From NCBI GenBank assembly GCA_018222585.1, contig JAAFAB010000001.1, forward strand, positions 594,198 through 658,197: a stretch of 64,000 nt of DNA, written 5' to 3'. This document shows, one piece after another, positions 9,958 to 19,245 of the stretch. The position numbers were made by a program, and so were the translations under genes. The notes beneath the pieces were generated by a model. It was not told where the DNA came from and made no database searches. It was given only the letters and a program-made list of their open reading frames with translations. The stretch comes from Paracoccaceae bacterium (GTDB lineage: Bacteria; Pseudomonadota; Alphaproteobacteria; Rhodobacterales; Rhodobacteraceae). Positions within the stretch are counted from its first letter, which is position 1. Each line of letters opens with the position of its first letter.

Positions 9958-11193
9958 TCACTCTGCCGCTTCGGGTAGCTTGCCGCGGGCAAAGATGGTC
10001 TCGTGGCCCGGCTCCGGGTGGCGCGGGATCATCAGCGCGAAGAGGAAGGAGCAGGCCGCCATGCCGGCAGCGAGGAAGAAGACCGCACCGGGGGCCACCA
10101 GCCAGAGGTAGCCGAGCGAGGCGGGCAGGAAGACCGCCGCGATATGGTTGATGGTGAAGGCCACGGCCGCGGTCGGGGCGATGTCGCCCGGATCGGCGAT
10201 CTTCTGGAAATAGGTCTTCAACGCCAGCGCCAGGGCGAAAAAGATGTTGTCGATGACATAGAGCACCGCCGCCAGCACCAGCCCCCAGGAGAAGTAGTAG
10301 ATCCCGCCGTACATCAGGAAGATCACCGCCAGCGAGGCATATTCGACCAGCAGCACCCGACGCTCGCCGAAATGGCCGACGGCGCGGCCCAGCACCGGGG
10401 CGAGGATCATGTTGGACACGAGGGTGATCAGGAACAGCGAGGTGACCTCGTGCACGTCGAAGCCGAAGCGCTCGACCATCATGAAGCCGGCGAAGACGAC
10501 GAAGATCTGCCGCCGTGCCCCGGCCATGAACTGCATCAGGTAGTAGAGCCAGTACCGGCGGCGCAGCACGAAGGTCTTGCGCTGCGGGTTCGGCGCCTCG
10601 AACTGCGGATAGGCGAAGCGGGCGAAGGCGACCAGCGCCACGGTGGCGGCACCGGCGGCCATGTAGACCATGTTGTAGGTCAGCCCCAGCGGATCCCAGA
10701 GCAGCAGGATCAGCCCGTAGCTGACCAGAGTCGCCGCCGAGCCGGTGGCCAGCAGCTTGCCCAGCACCCGGGGGGCCTCCTCCTTGGTCAGCCATTGCAG
10801 TTGCAGCGACTGGTTGACGGCCTCGTAGTAGTGGAAGCCCACAGAGCTGAGGAAGGTGATGACGAGGATCCCGCCGAGGCTGGGAAAATAGGCCGTCAGC
10901 GCCGTGGAAACGCCGAGCAGCAACAGCGATGTCAGCGCCAGGGTCTGTTCGCGCACGATCAGCAGCACCAGGATCACCCCGATCGACAGGAAGCCGGGGA
11001 TCTCGCGCACCGTGTGCAGCCAGCCGATGTCGGAGCCGTTGAACTCTGCCGCCTCGATGACGAAGTTGTTCAGCAGGGCCGACCAGGTGGCGAAGGAGAT
11101 CGGCATCGCCGCCGCCATGACGAAGAGCAGGGCCAGCGGGCGGCGCCAGAAGGGCAGGGTCTGCGCTTCGGCGAGGGGAGTCGTCGTTTTCAT
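9958..11193 (-). CDS. MFS transporter
   Basis: Predicted 12-helix major facilitator superfamily protein of 411 residues. The start at 11193 follows an AAAGGACAT ribosome site. Hydrophobic segments alternate with short charged loops throughout. A typical central cytoplasmic loop (PQFEAPNPQRKTFVLRRR) separates the two six-helix halves. The second half contains FGERRVLLVEYASLAVIFLM. No substrate-specific motif is evident. It stands alone between a dispersed intergenic repeat upstream and prmA downstream. Confidence 0.8.
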   Translation of the reverse strand: MKTTTPLAEAQTLPFWRRPLALLFVMAAAMPISFATWSALLNNFVIEAAEFNGSDIGWLHTVREIPGFLSIGVILVLLIVREQTLALTSLLLLGVSTALTAYFPSLGGILVITFLSSVGFHYYEAVNQSLQLQWLTKEEAPRVLGKLLATGSAATLVSYGLILLLWDPLGLTYNMVYMAAGAATVALVAFARFAYPQFEAPNPQRKTFVLRRRYWLYYLMQFMAGARRQIFVVFAGFMMVERFGFDVHEVTSLFLITLVSNMILAPVLGRAVGHFGERRVLLVEYASLAVIFLMYGGIYYFSWGLVLAAVLYVIDNIFFALALALKTYFQKIADPGDIAPTAAVAFTINHIAAVFLPASLGYLWLVAPGAVFFLAAGMAACSFLFALMIPRHPEPGHETIFARGKLPEAAE

Positions 11194-11285
11194 GCGATGT
11201 CCTTTACTCCCGGTCACCTTAAACTCCCAGAAAAATGATTGCGCGGGACTTGCGCAGCGGGATGTGCGGATTTCGCGGGTCGGGA

Positions 11286-11356
11286 GGGGGGCTCTGCCCC
11301 CTTGCGCCCTGCGGGCCCAATTCCCCCGGAGTATTTTCAGCCTGGTGATGATCGAG
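11286..11356 (-). repeat. Dispersed intergenic repeat, copy 1
   Basis: Between priA and the MFS gene the sequence holds the core CCGGAGTATTTTCAGCCTGG followed by TGATGATC (11323-11353), next to a GGGCCCGCAGGGC-type and GGGGGCAGAGCCCCC-type palindromic block (11286-11322). Closely related copies lie at 48273-48318, 50401-50440, 50526-50607 and, shorter, 59041-59090. The role is unknown. The palindromic part could act as a terminator at the converging or neighbouring gene ends. Confidence 0.75.
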
Positions 11357-11383
11357 GGGGGTCGGACCAGGCGGAAGCGGGGT

Positions 11384-13636
11384 TCAGTAAAAGCTTTGCG
11401 GGTCGATATCGACCGACAGGCGCAGGGTCTTCGGCAGCCGCACCCCGGCGATCCAGTCCGAGACCGCCCGTTGCAGGGCCACACCCTTCGGCGCCTTGAC
11501 CAGCATCCGCACCCGGTGCCAGCCGCGGATGCGAGCGATCGGCGCGGGGGCCGGGCCGTAGACCACCGCGCCGGCCTGACGGATCGGCCCGTCGTGGCGG
11601 GCCAGCAGGGTGCCGGCCTCGAAGGCTTCTTCCGGGCGTTCCGAGGAGAGGATGATCCCCGCCATGCGCCCGAAGGGAGGCATTCCGGCCTGCGAACGGC
11701 TCTCGGCCTCGGCGTTCCAGAAATCCTCTTCGTCGCCCGAGAGGATGGCGCGGATCACCGGGTGCTCGGGCTGGTAGGTCTGCATCAGCGCCTCGCCGGG
11801 CCTTTCGGCGCGCCCTGCCCGGCCCGCGACCTGGCGCATCAGCTGGAAGGTCTTTTCCGCCGCCCGCATGTCGGAGCCGTGCAGGCCGAGGTCGGCGTCG
11901 ATCACCCCCACCAGTGTCAGCAGCGGGAAGTTGTGCCCCTTGGCCACCAGCTGGGTGCCGACGATGATGTCGGCACCGCCCGTGGCAATGGTCTCGACCG
12001 CCTGCTTCAGGGCGCGGGCCGAGGCGAAGAGGTCCGAGCTGAGCGTGGCGATGCGGGCCTCGGGAAAGAGCGCCGTGGCTTCCTCGGTCAGGCGTTCGAC
12101 GCCGGGGCCGACGGCGGCGAGGGTGCCTGTCGCCTCGCACTTGGGGCAGGTGTCGGGGATCGGCATGGTCTCGCCGCACTGGTGGCACATCAGGCGCTTC
12201 TGGAAGCGGTGTTCGACCATGCGGGCGTCACATTGCGGGCATTCGATCTGGTCGCCGCAGGCCCGGCAGAGGGTGACGGGCGCATAGCCGCGCCGGTTCA
12301 GGAACAGCAGCGCCTGTTCGCCCGCCTCGACGCGTTTCAGCACCTCGGATTGCAGGCGGGGGGAGATCCAGCGGCCCTTCGGCACCTCCTCGGCCCGCAT
12401 GTCGATGGCGCGCATTTCCGGCAGGGCGGCAGAGCCGAAACGGGACTTCAGGTCGAGACGGCGGTACTTGCCGGCACTGGCGTTGACCCAGCTTTCCAGC
12501 GAGGGCGTGGCCGAGGCCAGCACCACCTGGGCGCTGGCCAGCGAGGCGCGCAGCACCGCCATGTCGCGGGCGTTGTAGAGGACGCCGTCCTCCTGCTTGT
12601 AGGAACTGTCGTGTTCCTCATCCACCACGATCAGGCCAAGGTCGCGGTAGGGCAGGAACAGCGCCGAACGGGCGCCGACGACCAGCTGCGCGCCGCCCTC
12701 GGCGACCATCTTCCAGGTGCGCCGGCGCTCGGTCATGGTCACGCCCGAGTGCCATTCGGCGGGCCGCGCGCCGAAACGTTTCTCGACCCGGGTCAGGAAT
12801 TCGGCAGACAGGGCGATCTCGGGCAGCAGGACCATGGCCTGACGGCCCCGGGCGAGGCAGGCGGCGACGGCTTCCAGGTAGACCTCGGTCTTGCCCGAGC
12901 CGGTGATGCCACGCAGCAGGGTGGTGCCGTAGCGGCCCGAAGCGATCCCCTCGCGCAGGGTCTCGGCGGCGGCCTTCTGGGCCTCGGAGAGGTCCTTGCC
13001 CGGCAGGTCGGGGTCAAGGCGCGGGAAGGGCAGGTCGCGGGGGGTGTTTTCCTCGAGGACCGCACCCTGCTTCACCAGCCCCTTGATGACGGAGGAGGTG
13101 ACTCCGGCGGCATCCGACAGCTCCTTCAGGGTGAAGGCGAGGCCGCCGAATTCCTCCAGCACCGCCAGCACGCGGCCCCGGGCATCGGTCATCCGGTCGG
13201 GATCGCGGTCCCCCAGCCGGTAGACCTTCTGCATCGAGGGCGGGTTGGTCAACCCCGGCGCCCGGGTCGCCAGGCGCAGCATGGCGGGCATCGGGGTCAG
13301 GGTGTAGTCGCCGGCCCTGGTCAGGAAATCGCGCATCTCCTCGCGCATCGGCGGCACCGGCAGCACCGCCTGGATACGGCGCGCCTTCTTCAGGTCGAAG
13401 CCGCCGATCCCCCTGCCCCAGACCACGCCCAGCACCTGCCGGGGACCGAGGGGCACCAGGACGAAGGCGCCATCCGCCACCCCGCCTTCGGGTGCGAGGT
13501 AGTCGAGCGGGCGGTCCAGCGGCTGAGTCGTCAGCACCGAGACCAGTTCGCCCGCCGCGTAATCGGCGGGGGCGTAGTGATAGGCGGGGGTCTCGTCGAA
13601 AAGCGAGCCGGGAAAGGGGGGGTCGGGATCGGCCAA
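11384..13636 (-). CDS. priA: Primosomal replication restart helicase PriA
   Basis: 3'-5' helicase that restarts stalled replication forks. The 750-residue protein has an N-terminal DNA-binding domain, Walker [15 protein letters not shown], a DEEH box ([15 protein letters not shown]), motif [12 protein letters not shown], and the zinc-binding cysteine cluster ([17 protein letters not shown], then [17 protein letters not shown]). The helicase C-terminal motif follows ([17 protein letters not shown]). The start at 13636 is the first in-frame ATG and there is no obvious strong ribosome site, so the exact N-terminus is uncertain. It diverges from fsa. Confidence 0.95.
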   Translation of the reverse strand: MADPDPPFPGSLFDETPAYHYAPADYAAGELVSVLTTQPLDRPLDYLAPEGGVADGAFVLVPLGPRQVLGVVWGRGIGGFDLKKARRIQAVLPVPPMREEMRDFLTRAGDYTLTPMPAMLRLATRAPGLTNPPSMQKVYRLGDRDPDRMTDARGRVLAVLEEFGGLAFTLKELSDAAGVTSSVIKGLVKQGAVLEENTPRDLPFPRLDPDLPGKDLSEAQKAAAETLREGIASGRYGTTLLRGITGSGKTEVYLEAVAACLARGRQAMVLLPEIALSAEFLTRVEKRFGARPAEWHSGVTMTERRRTWKMVAEGGAQLVVGARSALFLPYRDLGLIVVDEEHDSSYKQEDGVLYNARDMAVLRASLASAQVVLASATPSLESWVNASAGKYRRLDLKSRFGSAALPEMRAIDMRAEEVPKGRWISPRLQSEVLKRVEAGEQALLFLNRRGYAPVTLCRACGDQIECPQCDARMVEHRFQKRLMCHQCGETMPIPDTCPKCEATGTLAAVGPGVERLTEEATALFPEARIATLSSDLFASARALKQAVETIATGGADIIVGTQLVAKGHNFPLLTLVGVIDADLGLHGSDMRAAEKTFQLMRQVAGRAGRAERPGEALMQTYQPEHPVIRAILSGDEEDFWNAEAESRSQAGMPPFGRMAGIILSSERPEEAFEAGTLLARHDGPIRQAGAVVYGPAPAPIARIRGWHRVRMLVKAPKGVALQRAVSDWIAGVRLPKTLRLSVDIDPQSFY

Positions 13637-13736
13637 GCGGACGCGCTCGCGTGTCAGGGGTTTCGGCAGTGCACTCTATCGGGTAAACGCGGGGCGACAC
13701 AATCCAACCTCGGACCAACCCCGGAAAGCCAGAGCC

Positions 13737-14390
13737 ATGAAGTTCTTTGTCGATACCGCCGATGTCCCCGCCATTGCCGAGTTGAATGACCTCGGCATGG
13801 TGGATGGCGTCACCACCAACCCCTCGCTGATCAAGAAGTCCGGCCGCGATATCCTGGAAGTGACCAAGGAGATCTGTGACCTGGTCGAAGGCCCCGTCTC
13901 GGCGGAAGTCACCGCCACCGAGGCCGAGCAGATGATCGCCGAAGGCCGCAAGCTGGCCAAGATCGCCGACAATATCGCCGTCAAGGTGCCGCTGACCTGG
14001 GACGGTCTGAAAGCCTGCAAGGTGCTTTCGGACGAGGGCAACATGGTCAACGTGACGCTCTGCTTCAGTGCCAACCAGGCGCTGCTGGCGGCCAAGGCGG
14101 GCGCGACGTTCATCAGCCCCTTCATCGGGCGCCTCGATGACATCAACCTGGACGGGATGCAGCTGATCGAGGACATCCGCACCGTCTACGACAACTACGG
14201 ATTCGAGACTCAGATCCTGGCCGCCTCGATCCGCACCGCGAACCATGTCGCCGAGTCTGCGCGGATTGGTGCCGACGTGATCACCGCCCCGCCCTCGGTG
14301 ATCAAGTCCCTGGCCAGCCATCCCCTGACCGACAAGGGCCTGGCGGCCTTCCTGGCCGACATCAAGGATGCGGGAATCAAGATCCTGTAA
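13737..14390 (+). CDS. fsa: Fructose-6-phosphate aldolase / transaldolase-like protein
   Basis: 217-residue short transaldolase (TalC/FSA type) acting on sugar phosphates in the pentose phosphate or fructose-6-phosphate pathway. Signatures are [29 protein letters not shown] and the Schiff-base lysine in [13 protein letters not shown] (Lys83, corresponding to Lys85 of E. coli FSA). The motif [13 protein letters not shown] follows. Members of this short group may be true transaldolases, so the reaction is not certain from sequence. It is a single-gene unit with a strong terminator. Confidence 0.92.
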   Translation: MKFFVDTADVPAIAELNDLGMVDGVTTNPSLIKKSGRDILEVTKEICDLVEGPVSAEVTATEAEQMIAEGRKLAKIADNIAVKVPLTWDGLKACKVLSDEGNMVNVTLCFSANQALLAAKAGATFISPFIGRLDDINLDGMQLIEDIRTVYDNYGFETQILAASIRTANHVAESARIGADVITAPPSVIKSLASHPLTDKGLAAFLADIKDAGIKIL

Positions 14391-14413
14391 GACCATCCCC
14401 GGGACGGTACGGA

Positions 14414-14440
14414 AGCGGAGGGAAACCCCCTCCGCTTTCT
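14414..14440 (+). terminator. Rho-independent terminator after fsa
   Basis: AGCGGAGGG (14414-14422) pairs perfectly with CCCTCCGCT (14428-14436) and is followed by TTCTTCTTT. It is a good intrinsic terminator for fsa. Confidence 0.85.
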
Positions 14441-14568
14441 TCTTTCCGGGACTTGCACCAAAGTCTGTGCCGCAGCCGCTTCCACTCTGGACCTCGGGGG
14501 TGAAAAGGCGCGAAAAAGGCGGCGGATTCTGATACCGTCCCGACAATAAGAACCGATCCGAGGCAGGC

Positions 14569-15285
14569 ATGAACACCCCTAACGGCAAGCCCGAGCTGGA
14601 CCGCAAACTGCGTGAGCATGTGCTGGCACGGCCCGACTTCATCCTTGATGACCGCGACATGATGCAGGCCCTGGTGGCCGCGAACGAGAAGTCGATGGGC
14701 GGCAATATCGTCGACCTGCGCGGCATCGCCATGGAGCGGCTCGAAGCCCGCCTGGACCGGCTGGAAGACACCCACCGCAGCGTCATCGCCGCCGCCTACG
14801 AGAACCTCGCCGGCACCAACCAGATCCATCGCGCCCTGCTGCGGATGCTGGACGCCCAGGAGTTCGAGACCTTCCTGCGTGATCTCGGCGGCGAGGTCAG
14901 CGATATCCTCGGGGTTGATTCCATGCACCTGGTGCTGGAATCCAACGAGGCGGGGGACGATCCGGCGGTCTTGCGCCTCGGCGGCGTGCTGCGGGTGGTC
15001 GAGCCGGGTCACATCAGCGCCTACATGGATGGTCACCGGGGCTCTCCGGCGCGTCAGGTTGTGCTGCGCCAGATCGAGGCCGGGCCGGTCGAGCTTTACG
15101 GTGAGAAGGCCGGGTATACCCTGTCCGAGGCCTGCCTGCGGCTGGACTTCGGCCCCGGGCGGCTGCCCGGCATGTTGCTGATGGGGTCGGAGGATCCGCA
15201 CCAGTTCACCCCGCAGCAGGGCACCGATCTGCTGGCCTTCTTCGCAGGCGTGTTCGAAAGGACCATGCGCCGCTGGCTGGCATGA
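14569..15285 (+). CDS. DUF484 (GAF-like) protein
   Basis: 238 residues. The N-terminal part shows the DUF484 pattern LREHVLARPDFILDDRDMMQALV and a coiled-coil segment (MERLEARLDRLEDTHRSV). The rest forms a GAF-like domain with a late GMLLMGSEDPHQFTPQQGTD stretch. DUF484 genes typically sit next to xerC, as here: the stop overlaps the xerC ATG by 4 bases. The family has no established biochemical function. The neighbour suggests a link to chromosome dimer resolution or division. Confidence 0.9.
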   Translation: MNTPNGKPELDRKLREHVLARPDFILDDRDMMQALVAANEKSMGGNIVDLRGIAMERLEARLDRLEDTHRSVIAAAYENLAGTNQIHRALLRMLDAQEFETFLRDLGGEVSDILGVDSMHLVLESNEAGDDPAVLRLGGVLRVVEPGHISAYMDGHRGSPARQVVLRQIEAGPVELYGEKAGYTLSEACLRLDFGPGRLPGMLLMGSEDPHQFTPQQGTDLLAFFAGVFERTMRRWLA

Positions 15286-16229
15286 GCGGGCCTGCGCGCA
15301 AGGACGGCGGGCTGGCGATCTCGGCCGCCGCGCGGGATGCGCTGGCGGACTGGCTGGAGATGCAGGCGGCGTTGCGCGACCGCGCGGACAACACCATCGA
15401 AGCCTATCGCGGCGATGTCGCCGAGTTCCTGTCCTTCATGAGCCTGCACAAGGGCGGCCCGCAGGGGCTGGGCCCGCTGAAGGAGGTTTCGCTGAGCGAC
15501 ATGCGGGCCTGGATGGCCCATGTGCGCGCCGGCGGCTGCGGCGCACGCAGCCTGGCGCGCAAGCTCTCGGCGGTGAAGGGCTTCTATCGCTGGCTGGCCG
15601 AACGCGAAGGCTTCGATGCGACGCCGGTGCTCTCGGCCCGCTCGCCCCGCTACCAGCGCAAGTTGCCGCGTCCGCTGTCCGAACCCGATGCGGCGCAGAT
15701 GCTGCAGGAACTGGGCCAGCAGGATCCGCGCGACTGGGTCGCCGCCCGGGACGTGGCAGTGGTGACGCTGCTCTATGGGTGCGGGCTGCGGATTTCCGAG
15801 GCCCTGGGCCTGTCCGGCGCCGACCTGCCGCTGGGACCCAGCCTGCGCATCCGCGGCAAGGGCGGCAAGGAGCGCGTGGTGCCCCTGATCGCCCCGGCCC
15901 GGGAGAGCGTGGAGCATTACGCCGCGCTCTGTCCCTGGCCGATGGAGGCCGATCTGCCGCTGTTCCGGGGCATCCGGGGCGGTCCGCTGCCGCCCCAGAC
16001 GATCCGCAAGGCGATGGCGCAGGTGCGCGCCCGGATGGGCCTGCCGGCCACCGCGACCCCGCACGCGATGCGCCACAGCTTCGCCACCCACCTGCTGAAC
16101 GCCGGCGGAGACCTGCGCGCCATCCAGGAACTTCTGGGGCATGCCAGCCTGTCCACGACGCAGGCCTACACCGCCGTCGACAGCGCCCGCCTGATGGAGG
16201 TCTATCGCCGCGCCCACCCCCGCGGCTGA
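15282..16229 (+). CDS. xerC: Tyrosine recombinase XerC
   Basis: Site-specific recombinase that resolves chromosome dimers at dif with XerD. The 315-residue protein has an N-terminal SAM-like core-binding domain (TIEAYRGDVAEFLSFM) and the catalytic domain. The active-site residues can be counted: Arg170 (YGCGLRISEA), Lys in the GKGGKERVVPL hairpin, His261 and Arg264 (HAMRHSFATHLL), His287 (LGHAS) and the nucleophile Tyr296 (TTQAYT). It is translationally coupled to the DUF484 gene. XerC is favoured over XerD by that pairing. Confidence 0.93.
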   Translation: MSGPARKDGGLAISAAARDALADWLEMQAALRDRADNTIEAYRGDVAEFLSFMSLHKGGPQGLGPLKEVSLSDMRAWMAHVRAGGCGARSLARKLSAVKGFYRWLAEREGFDATPVLSARSPRYQRKLPRPLSEPDAAQMLQELGQQDPRDWVAARDVAVVTLLYGCGLRISEALGLSGADLPLGPSLRIRGKGGKERVVPLIAPARESVEHYAALCPWPMEADLPLFRGIRGGPLPPQTIRKAMAQVRARMGLPATATPHAMRHSFATHLLNAGGDLRAIQELLGHASLSTTQAYTAVDSARLMEVYRRAHPRG

Positions 16230-16297
16230 CCGCCTTTCCTGCTCTGCCGGGGCGGCATTTGCTTGTCTGCGCGGCAAAATTGTGGCTAGCCTTCCCC

Positions 16298-16999
16298 ATG
16301 ATGACATCCCTCCGCGCCCGCGCCGTCTCCGTCCACCTCCTGACCGCCACTGGCGCGGTCTTTTCCATGCTGGCGATCATCGCCGCCGCCAATTCCGCCT
16401 GGGAAACCATGTATCTCTGGCTGGTGGTGGCCTTCGCCGTGGACGGCCTGGATGGCCCACTGGCGCGGCGCTACGACGTCAAGACCCATGCCGCCCAGAT
16501 CGACGGGGTGCTGCTGGACCTGATCATCGACTTCCTGACCTATGTCTTCATCCCGGCCTTCGCCCTCTATCAGAGCGGCCTGCTGCCGGGCTGGACGGGC
16601 TGGTTCGGCGTGCTGCTGATCGCCTTTGCCAGCTCGGTCTACTTCGCCGACACGCGGATGAAGACCGATGACAACAGCTTCTGGGGCTTCCCGGGCTGCT
16701 GGAACATGGTGGTGCTGGTCTTCTTCGCCACCGAGCCGCACTGGATCATCATGGTCGGCATCATCCTGGTGCTGACCGCCGCGATGTTCCTGCCGCTGAA
16801 GTTCATCCACCCGGTGCGCACGAAACGCTGGCGTGCGCTGACGCTGCCGATGGCGGCGCTCTGGGTCGGGCTGGCCCTGTTCGGCACGCTGCGCAACTTC
16901 GTCATGCCCGACTGGTCGGTGACCCTGCTGATCCTGGTGAGCCTCTACCTGCTATTCGCCGGCATCGCCCAGCAGGCCATTCCCGAAAAGGCCCGCTGA
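16298..16999 (+). CDS. pcs: Phosphatidylcholine synthase
   Basis: Membrane enzyme that makes phosphatidylcholine directly from CDP-diacylglycerol and choline. The protein is 233 residues with about eight hydrophobic helices. The Pcs-specific variant of the CDP-alcohol phosphotransferase motif is intact: DGLDGPLAR (49-57), twelve residues, then GVLLDLIID (Gly70, Asp74, Asp78), i.e. DGx2DGx2ARx12Gx3Dx3D. An ATG-ATG pair leaves the start ambiguous by one codon. It lies 68 bases after xerC and converges on an alpha/beta hydrolase gene with only 3 bases between stops. Confidence 0.93.
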   Translation: MMTSLRARAVSVHLLTATGAVFSMLAIIAAANSAWETMYLWLVVAFAVDGLDGPLARRYDVKTHAAQIDGVLLDLIIDFLTYVFIPAFALYQSGLLPGWTGWFGVLLIAFASSVYFADTRMKTDDNSFWGFPGCWNMVVLVFFATEPHWIIMVGIILVLTAAMFLPLKFIHPVRTKRWRALTLPMAALWVGLALFGTLRNFVMPDWSVTLLILVSLYLLFAGIAQQAIPEKAR

Positions 17000-17002
17000 G
17001 CC

Positions 17003-17758
17003 CTAGAGGGCGGCCAGCACCTCCTCGATGGCCACGCCGATCAGCGCCAGGCAGTCCGGCGTCGAGAAACGGTGGTCGGCGCCCTTCACCAGGCGCAGGT
17101 GGATGTCCTCGCCGGTGGCGCGCTCCATCAGCCGCAGGGCGACCGACAGATCCACGTCGGCATCCGCCGTGCCGTGCAGGAAGCGCACCGGGAAGGGCAG
17201 CGGCACCGGGTCACGCAGCAGCAGGTGGTTGCGCCCGTCCTCGATCAGCCGCTTGGTGATCACGTAGGGTTCGCCGTAGTCCGACGGCAGGGCGACCTGT
17301 TCGACCATCTCCAGCGCCAGCCGCTGTGCCTCGGTGAAACCGGCCCACATGCTGTCTTCGGTGAAGTCCGGCGCGGCGGCGATGGTGACCAGCCCGGCGA
17401 TACGCTCGGGCATCCGGCGGCTCATCAGCAGCGAGATCCAGCCGCCCATGGAGGACCCGACCAGGATCAGCGGGCCCGAGGTGACCTCGGACAGGATGAA
17501 CTCGGCATCCTCGGCCCAGTCGCCGATGCAACCGTCGGTGAAGGCTTCGGAGCTTTCGCCGTGCCCCGAGTAGTCAAAGCGCAGGAATGCGAGGCCCTGC
17601 GCCGCGCACCACTCTTCCAGGAACACCGCCTTGGTGCCGCCCATGTCCGAATTGAAGCCGCCGAGGAAGGCCACGGTGGGGCGATCTGCCGCCCCGTCGC
17701 TCAGGTGATAGGCCAGCGTGCGGCCCTGCGGCATGGCGATGCGGCGCGCTTCGGTCAT
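17003..17758 (-). CDS. Alpha/beta hydrolase
   Basis: 251-residue serine hydrolase. The start at 17758 has a GAGGGGAG ribosome site. The nucleophile elbow is VGSSMGGWISLL, the oxyanion region is FLGGFNSDMGGTK, and the C-terminal catalytic His is in KGADHRFSTPDCL, with an Asp before it in HGTADADVDLSVA. The overall pattern resembles the small alpha/beta hydrolases related to ABHD10/acyl-protein thioesterases common in Rhodobacterales. The substrate is not predictable. An upstream in-frame ATG (17794) adds 12 residues without a ribosome site. Confidence 0.88.
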   Translation of the reverse strand: MTEARRIAMPQGRTLAYHLSDGAADRPTVAFLGGFNSDMGGTKAVFLEEWCAAQGLAFLRFDYSGHGESSEAFTDGCIGDWAEDAEFILSEVTSGPLILVGSSMGGWISLLMSRRMPERIAGLVTIAAAPDFTEDSMWAGFTEAQRLALEMVEQVALPSDYGEPYVITKRLIEDGRNHLLLRDPVPLPFPVRFLHGTADADVDLSVALRLMERATGEDIHLRLVKGADHRFSTPDCLALIGVAIEEVLAAL

Positions 17759-17815
17759 CTGGGGCTCCCCTCGTTTCGGGGGAATGATTGGCATGGGCCG
17801 CAGCCGAGGGCAATA

Positions 17816-19072
17816 TCAGCCACGCTCGACCTCCCGCAGGGTCAGCGCCAGCGCCCCGCCGAGGGCCGAGACCGCCGCGAAGCCCGCCAGTGCCCAGGCC
17901 GCCGAGAGGGTCGAGACCGCCCCGCCGAACAGCCCGGCAAGCAACAGGATCGAGCCGATCATCGTGTTGGCCACTGCGGCATAGCGGCCCCGGGCGTCCT
18001 CGGGGGCGAGGTCCACCAGGTAGGTCGACCGCGCCTGCCGCACGCCATGATAGGCCACCATCAGCAGGAACAGCACCGCCGGTCCGGCCCAGACGGCCTG
18101 CGCCAGCCCTGCCCAGAGCAGCCCCAGCATCAGCGCCATGGCCGCCGCCCCGGCAAAGCCCGCCGCCGAAAGCACCCGGCGCGACGAGCGGTCGGCCAGC
18201 CGGCCCCAGACATAGGAAGACAGGAAAGAGGCCAGCGCCGAGGCCAGCAGCAGCGCCCCGAGCTGTCCCAGCAGCCCCTCGCCGCCCTGTTGCGAGAGCA
18301 GCACGATATAGGGCGGCGCCAGCGCCGTCGGCACCAGCAGCCCGCGCACGGCGATGAAGCGGCGCAGGTCGGCGTCCTCGCGCAGGGTGGCACGCAGGGG
18401 CGGCAGGCCGGAGGTCTCTTCGGCCTCGCTCACCGGCTCCTTCAGGGTAGAGAACAGCGCCCCGGCCACCAGCCAGAGCACGCCCGCCAGCGCCACGGCG
18501 ACCACTACCGCGCCCCGATCCTGCAACAGACCCGAGAGCAGCAGCAGCGCGAAGGTGACCACCGCGACCGAGGCCAGCGACGAGGCGGTGCCGGTGACCG
18601 CCCCGCGACGTGTCTTGGCAATGGTCTTGCCCTGCACCTCCTTGAACGAGACCGAACAGGCGGCCCGCGCCAGCGCCAGCACCGCCAGCGCGGCACAGAT
18701 CGCAAGCCCCGCCATCCAGCCCTCAAGCAGCAGCCCCGAGGCGGCGATGACCAGCGCGGCCAGGCCCTGCAGCGCCGCGCCCGTCGCCCACATCCACTTG
18801 CGCCGCGCCAGGGTCTCCAGCTTCGCGGCCAGCAGGATCTGCGGCAGCAGCGCCCCGGCCTCGCGGATCGGGACAAGCGCTGTGACGAAGGCGGCCGGCG
18901 CGCCAAGCGCGTTCAGCAACCACGAGAGCACCAGCTTGGGGTCGATCAGCCCGTCGCTGATCTTGGTCATCGACAGGGCCGCGATCTCTCGCAGCCCGTT
19001 GCGGCCCTCGCGCCGATCCGGCGCCTCGTCCTCTGCCCCGGAGATCTGCGCGAATAGCTCTTGTTCGGTCAT
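17816..19072 (-). CDS. MFS transporter
   Basis: 418-residue multi-helix transporter with a soluble, acidic N-terminus (about 1-40). The start at 19072 follows AGAAGGGCC. Twelve or so hydrophobic segments are visible, with MFS-type loops such as WGRLADRSSRRVL and VRQARSTYLVDLAPEDARGRYAAVAN. The latter resembles the cytoplasmic loop after helix 10 of drug-type MFS proteins. No substrate can be assigned. It is divergent from thrS with a 173-base spacer and just upstream of the hydrolase gene on the same strand (57-base gap). Confidence 0.82.
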   Translation of the reverse strand: MTEQELFAQISGAEDEAPDRREGRNGLREIAALSMTKISDGLIDPKLVLSWLLNALGAPAAFVTALVPIREAGALLPQILLAAKLETLARRKWMWATGAALQGLAALVIAASGLLLEGWMAGLAICAALAVLALARAACSVSFKEVQGKTIAKTRRGAVTGTASSLASVAVVTFALLLLSGLLQDRGAVVVAVALAGVLWLVAGALFSTLKEPVSEAEETSGLPPLRATLREDADLRRFIAVRGLLVPTALAPPYIVLLSQQGGEGLLGQLGALLLASALASFLSSYVWGRLADRSSRRVLSAAGFAGAAAMALMLGLLWAGLAQAVWAGPAVLFLLMVAYHGVRQARSTYLVDLAPEDARGRYAAVANTMIGSILLLAGLFGGAVSTLSAAWALAGFAAVSALGGALALTLREVERG

Positions 19073-19245
19073 GACTGGCCCTTCTGCTGGTCGGGAACCC
19101 AACGTGGCAGAACGGCATCCGGTTCACCGCTTTCCCATCCCTGCCCCGACCGGTCTTGACCCCGCCTGCGCGCCGCGTCACAAGGTCGGCACCATAACCC
19201 GCAACCGGGCGTTCCGTGGGCGCCAAACTGACGAGGAGGACTTGC

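Noticed and set aside
10904-13789. 961-codon open frame on the plus strand
   Set aside because: It runs antisense to the MFS gene end and priA, which have unmistakable motifs. High-GC codon bias leaves long antisense frames.
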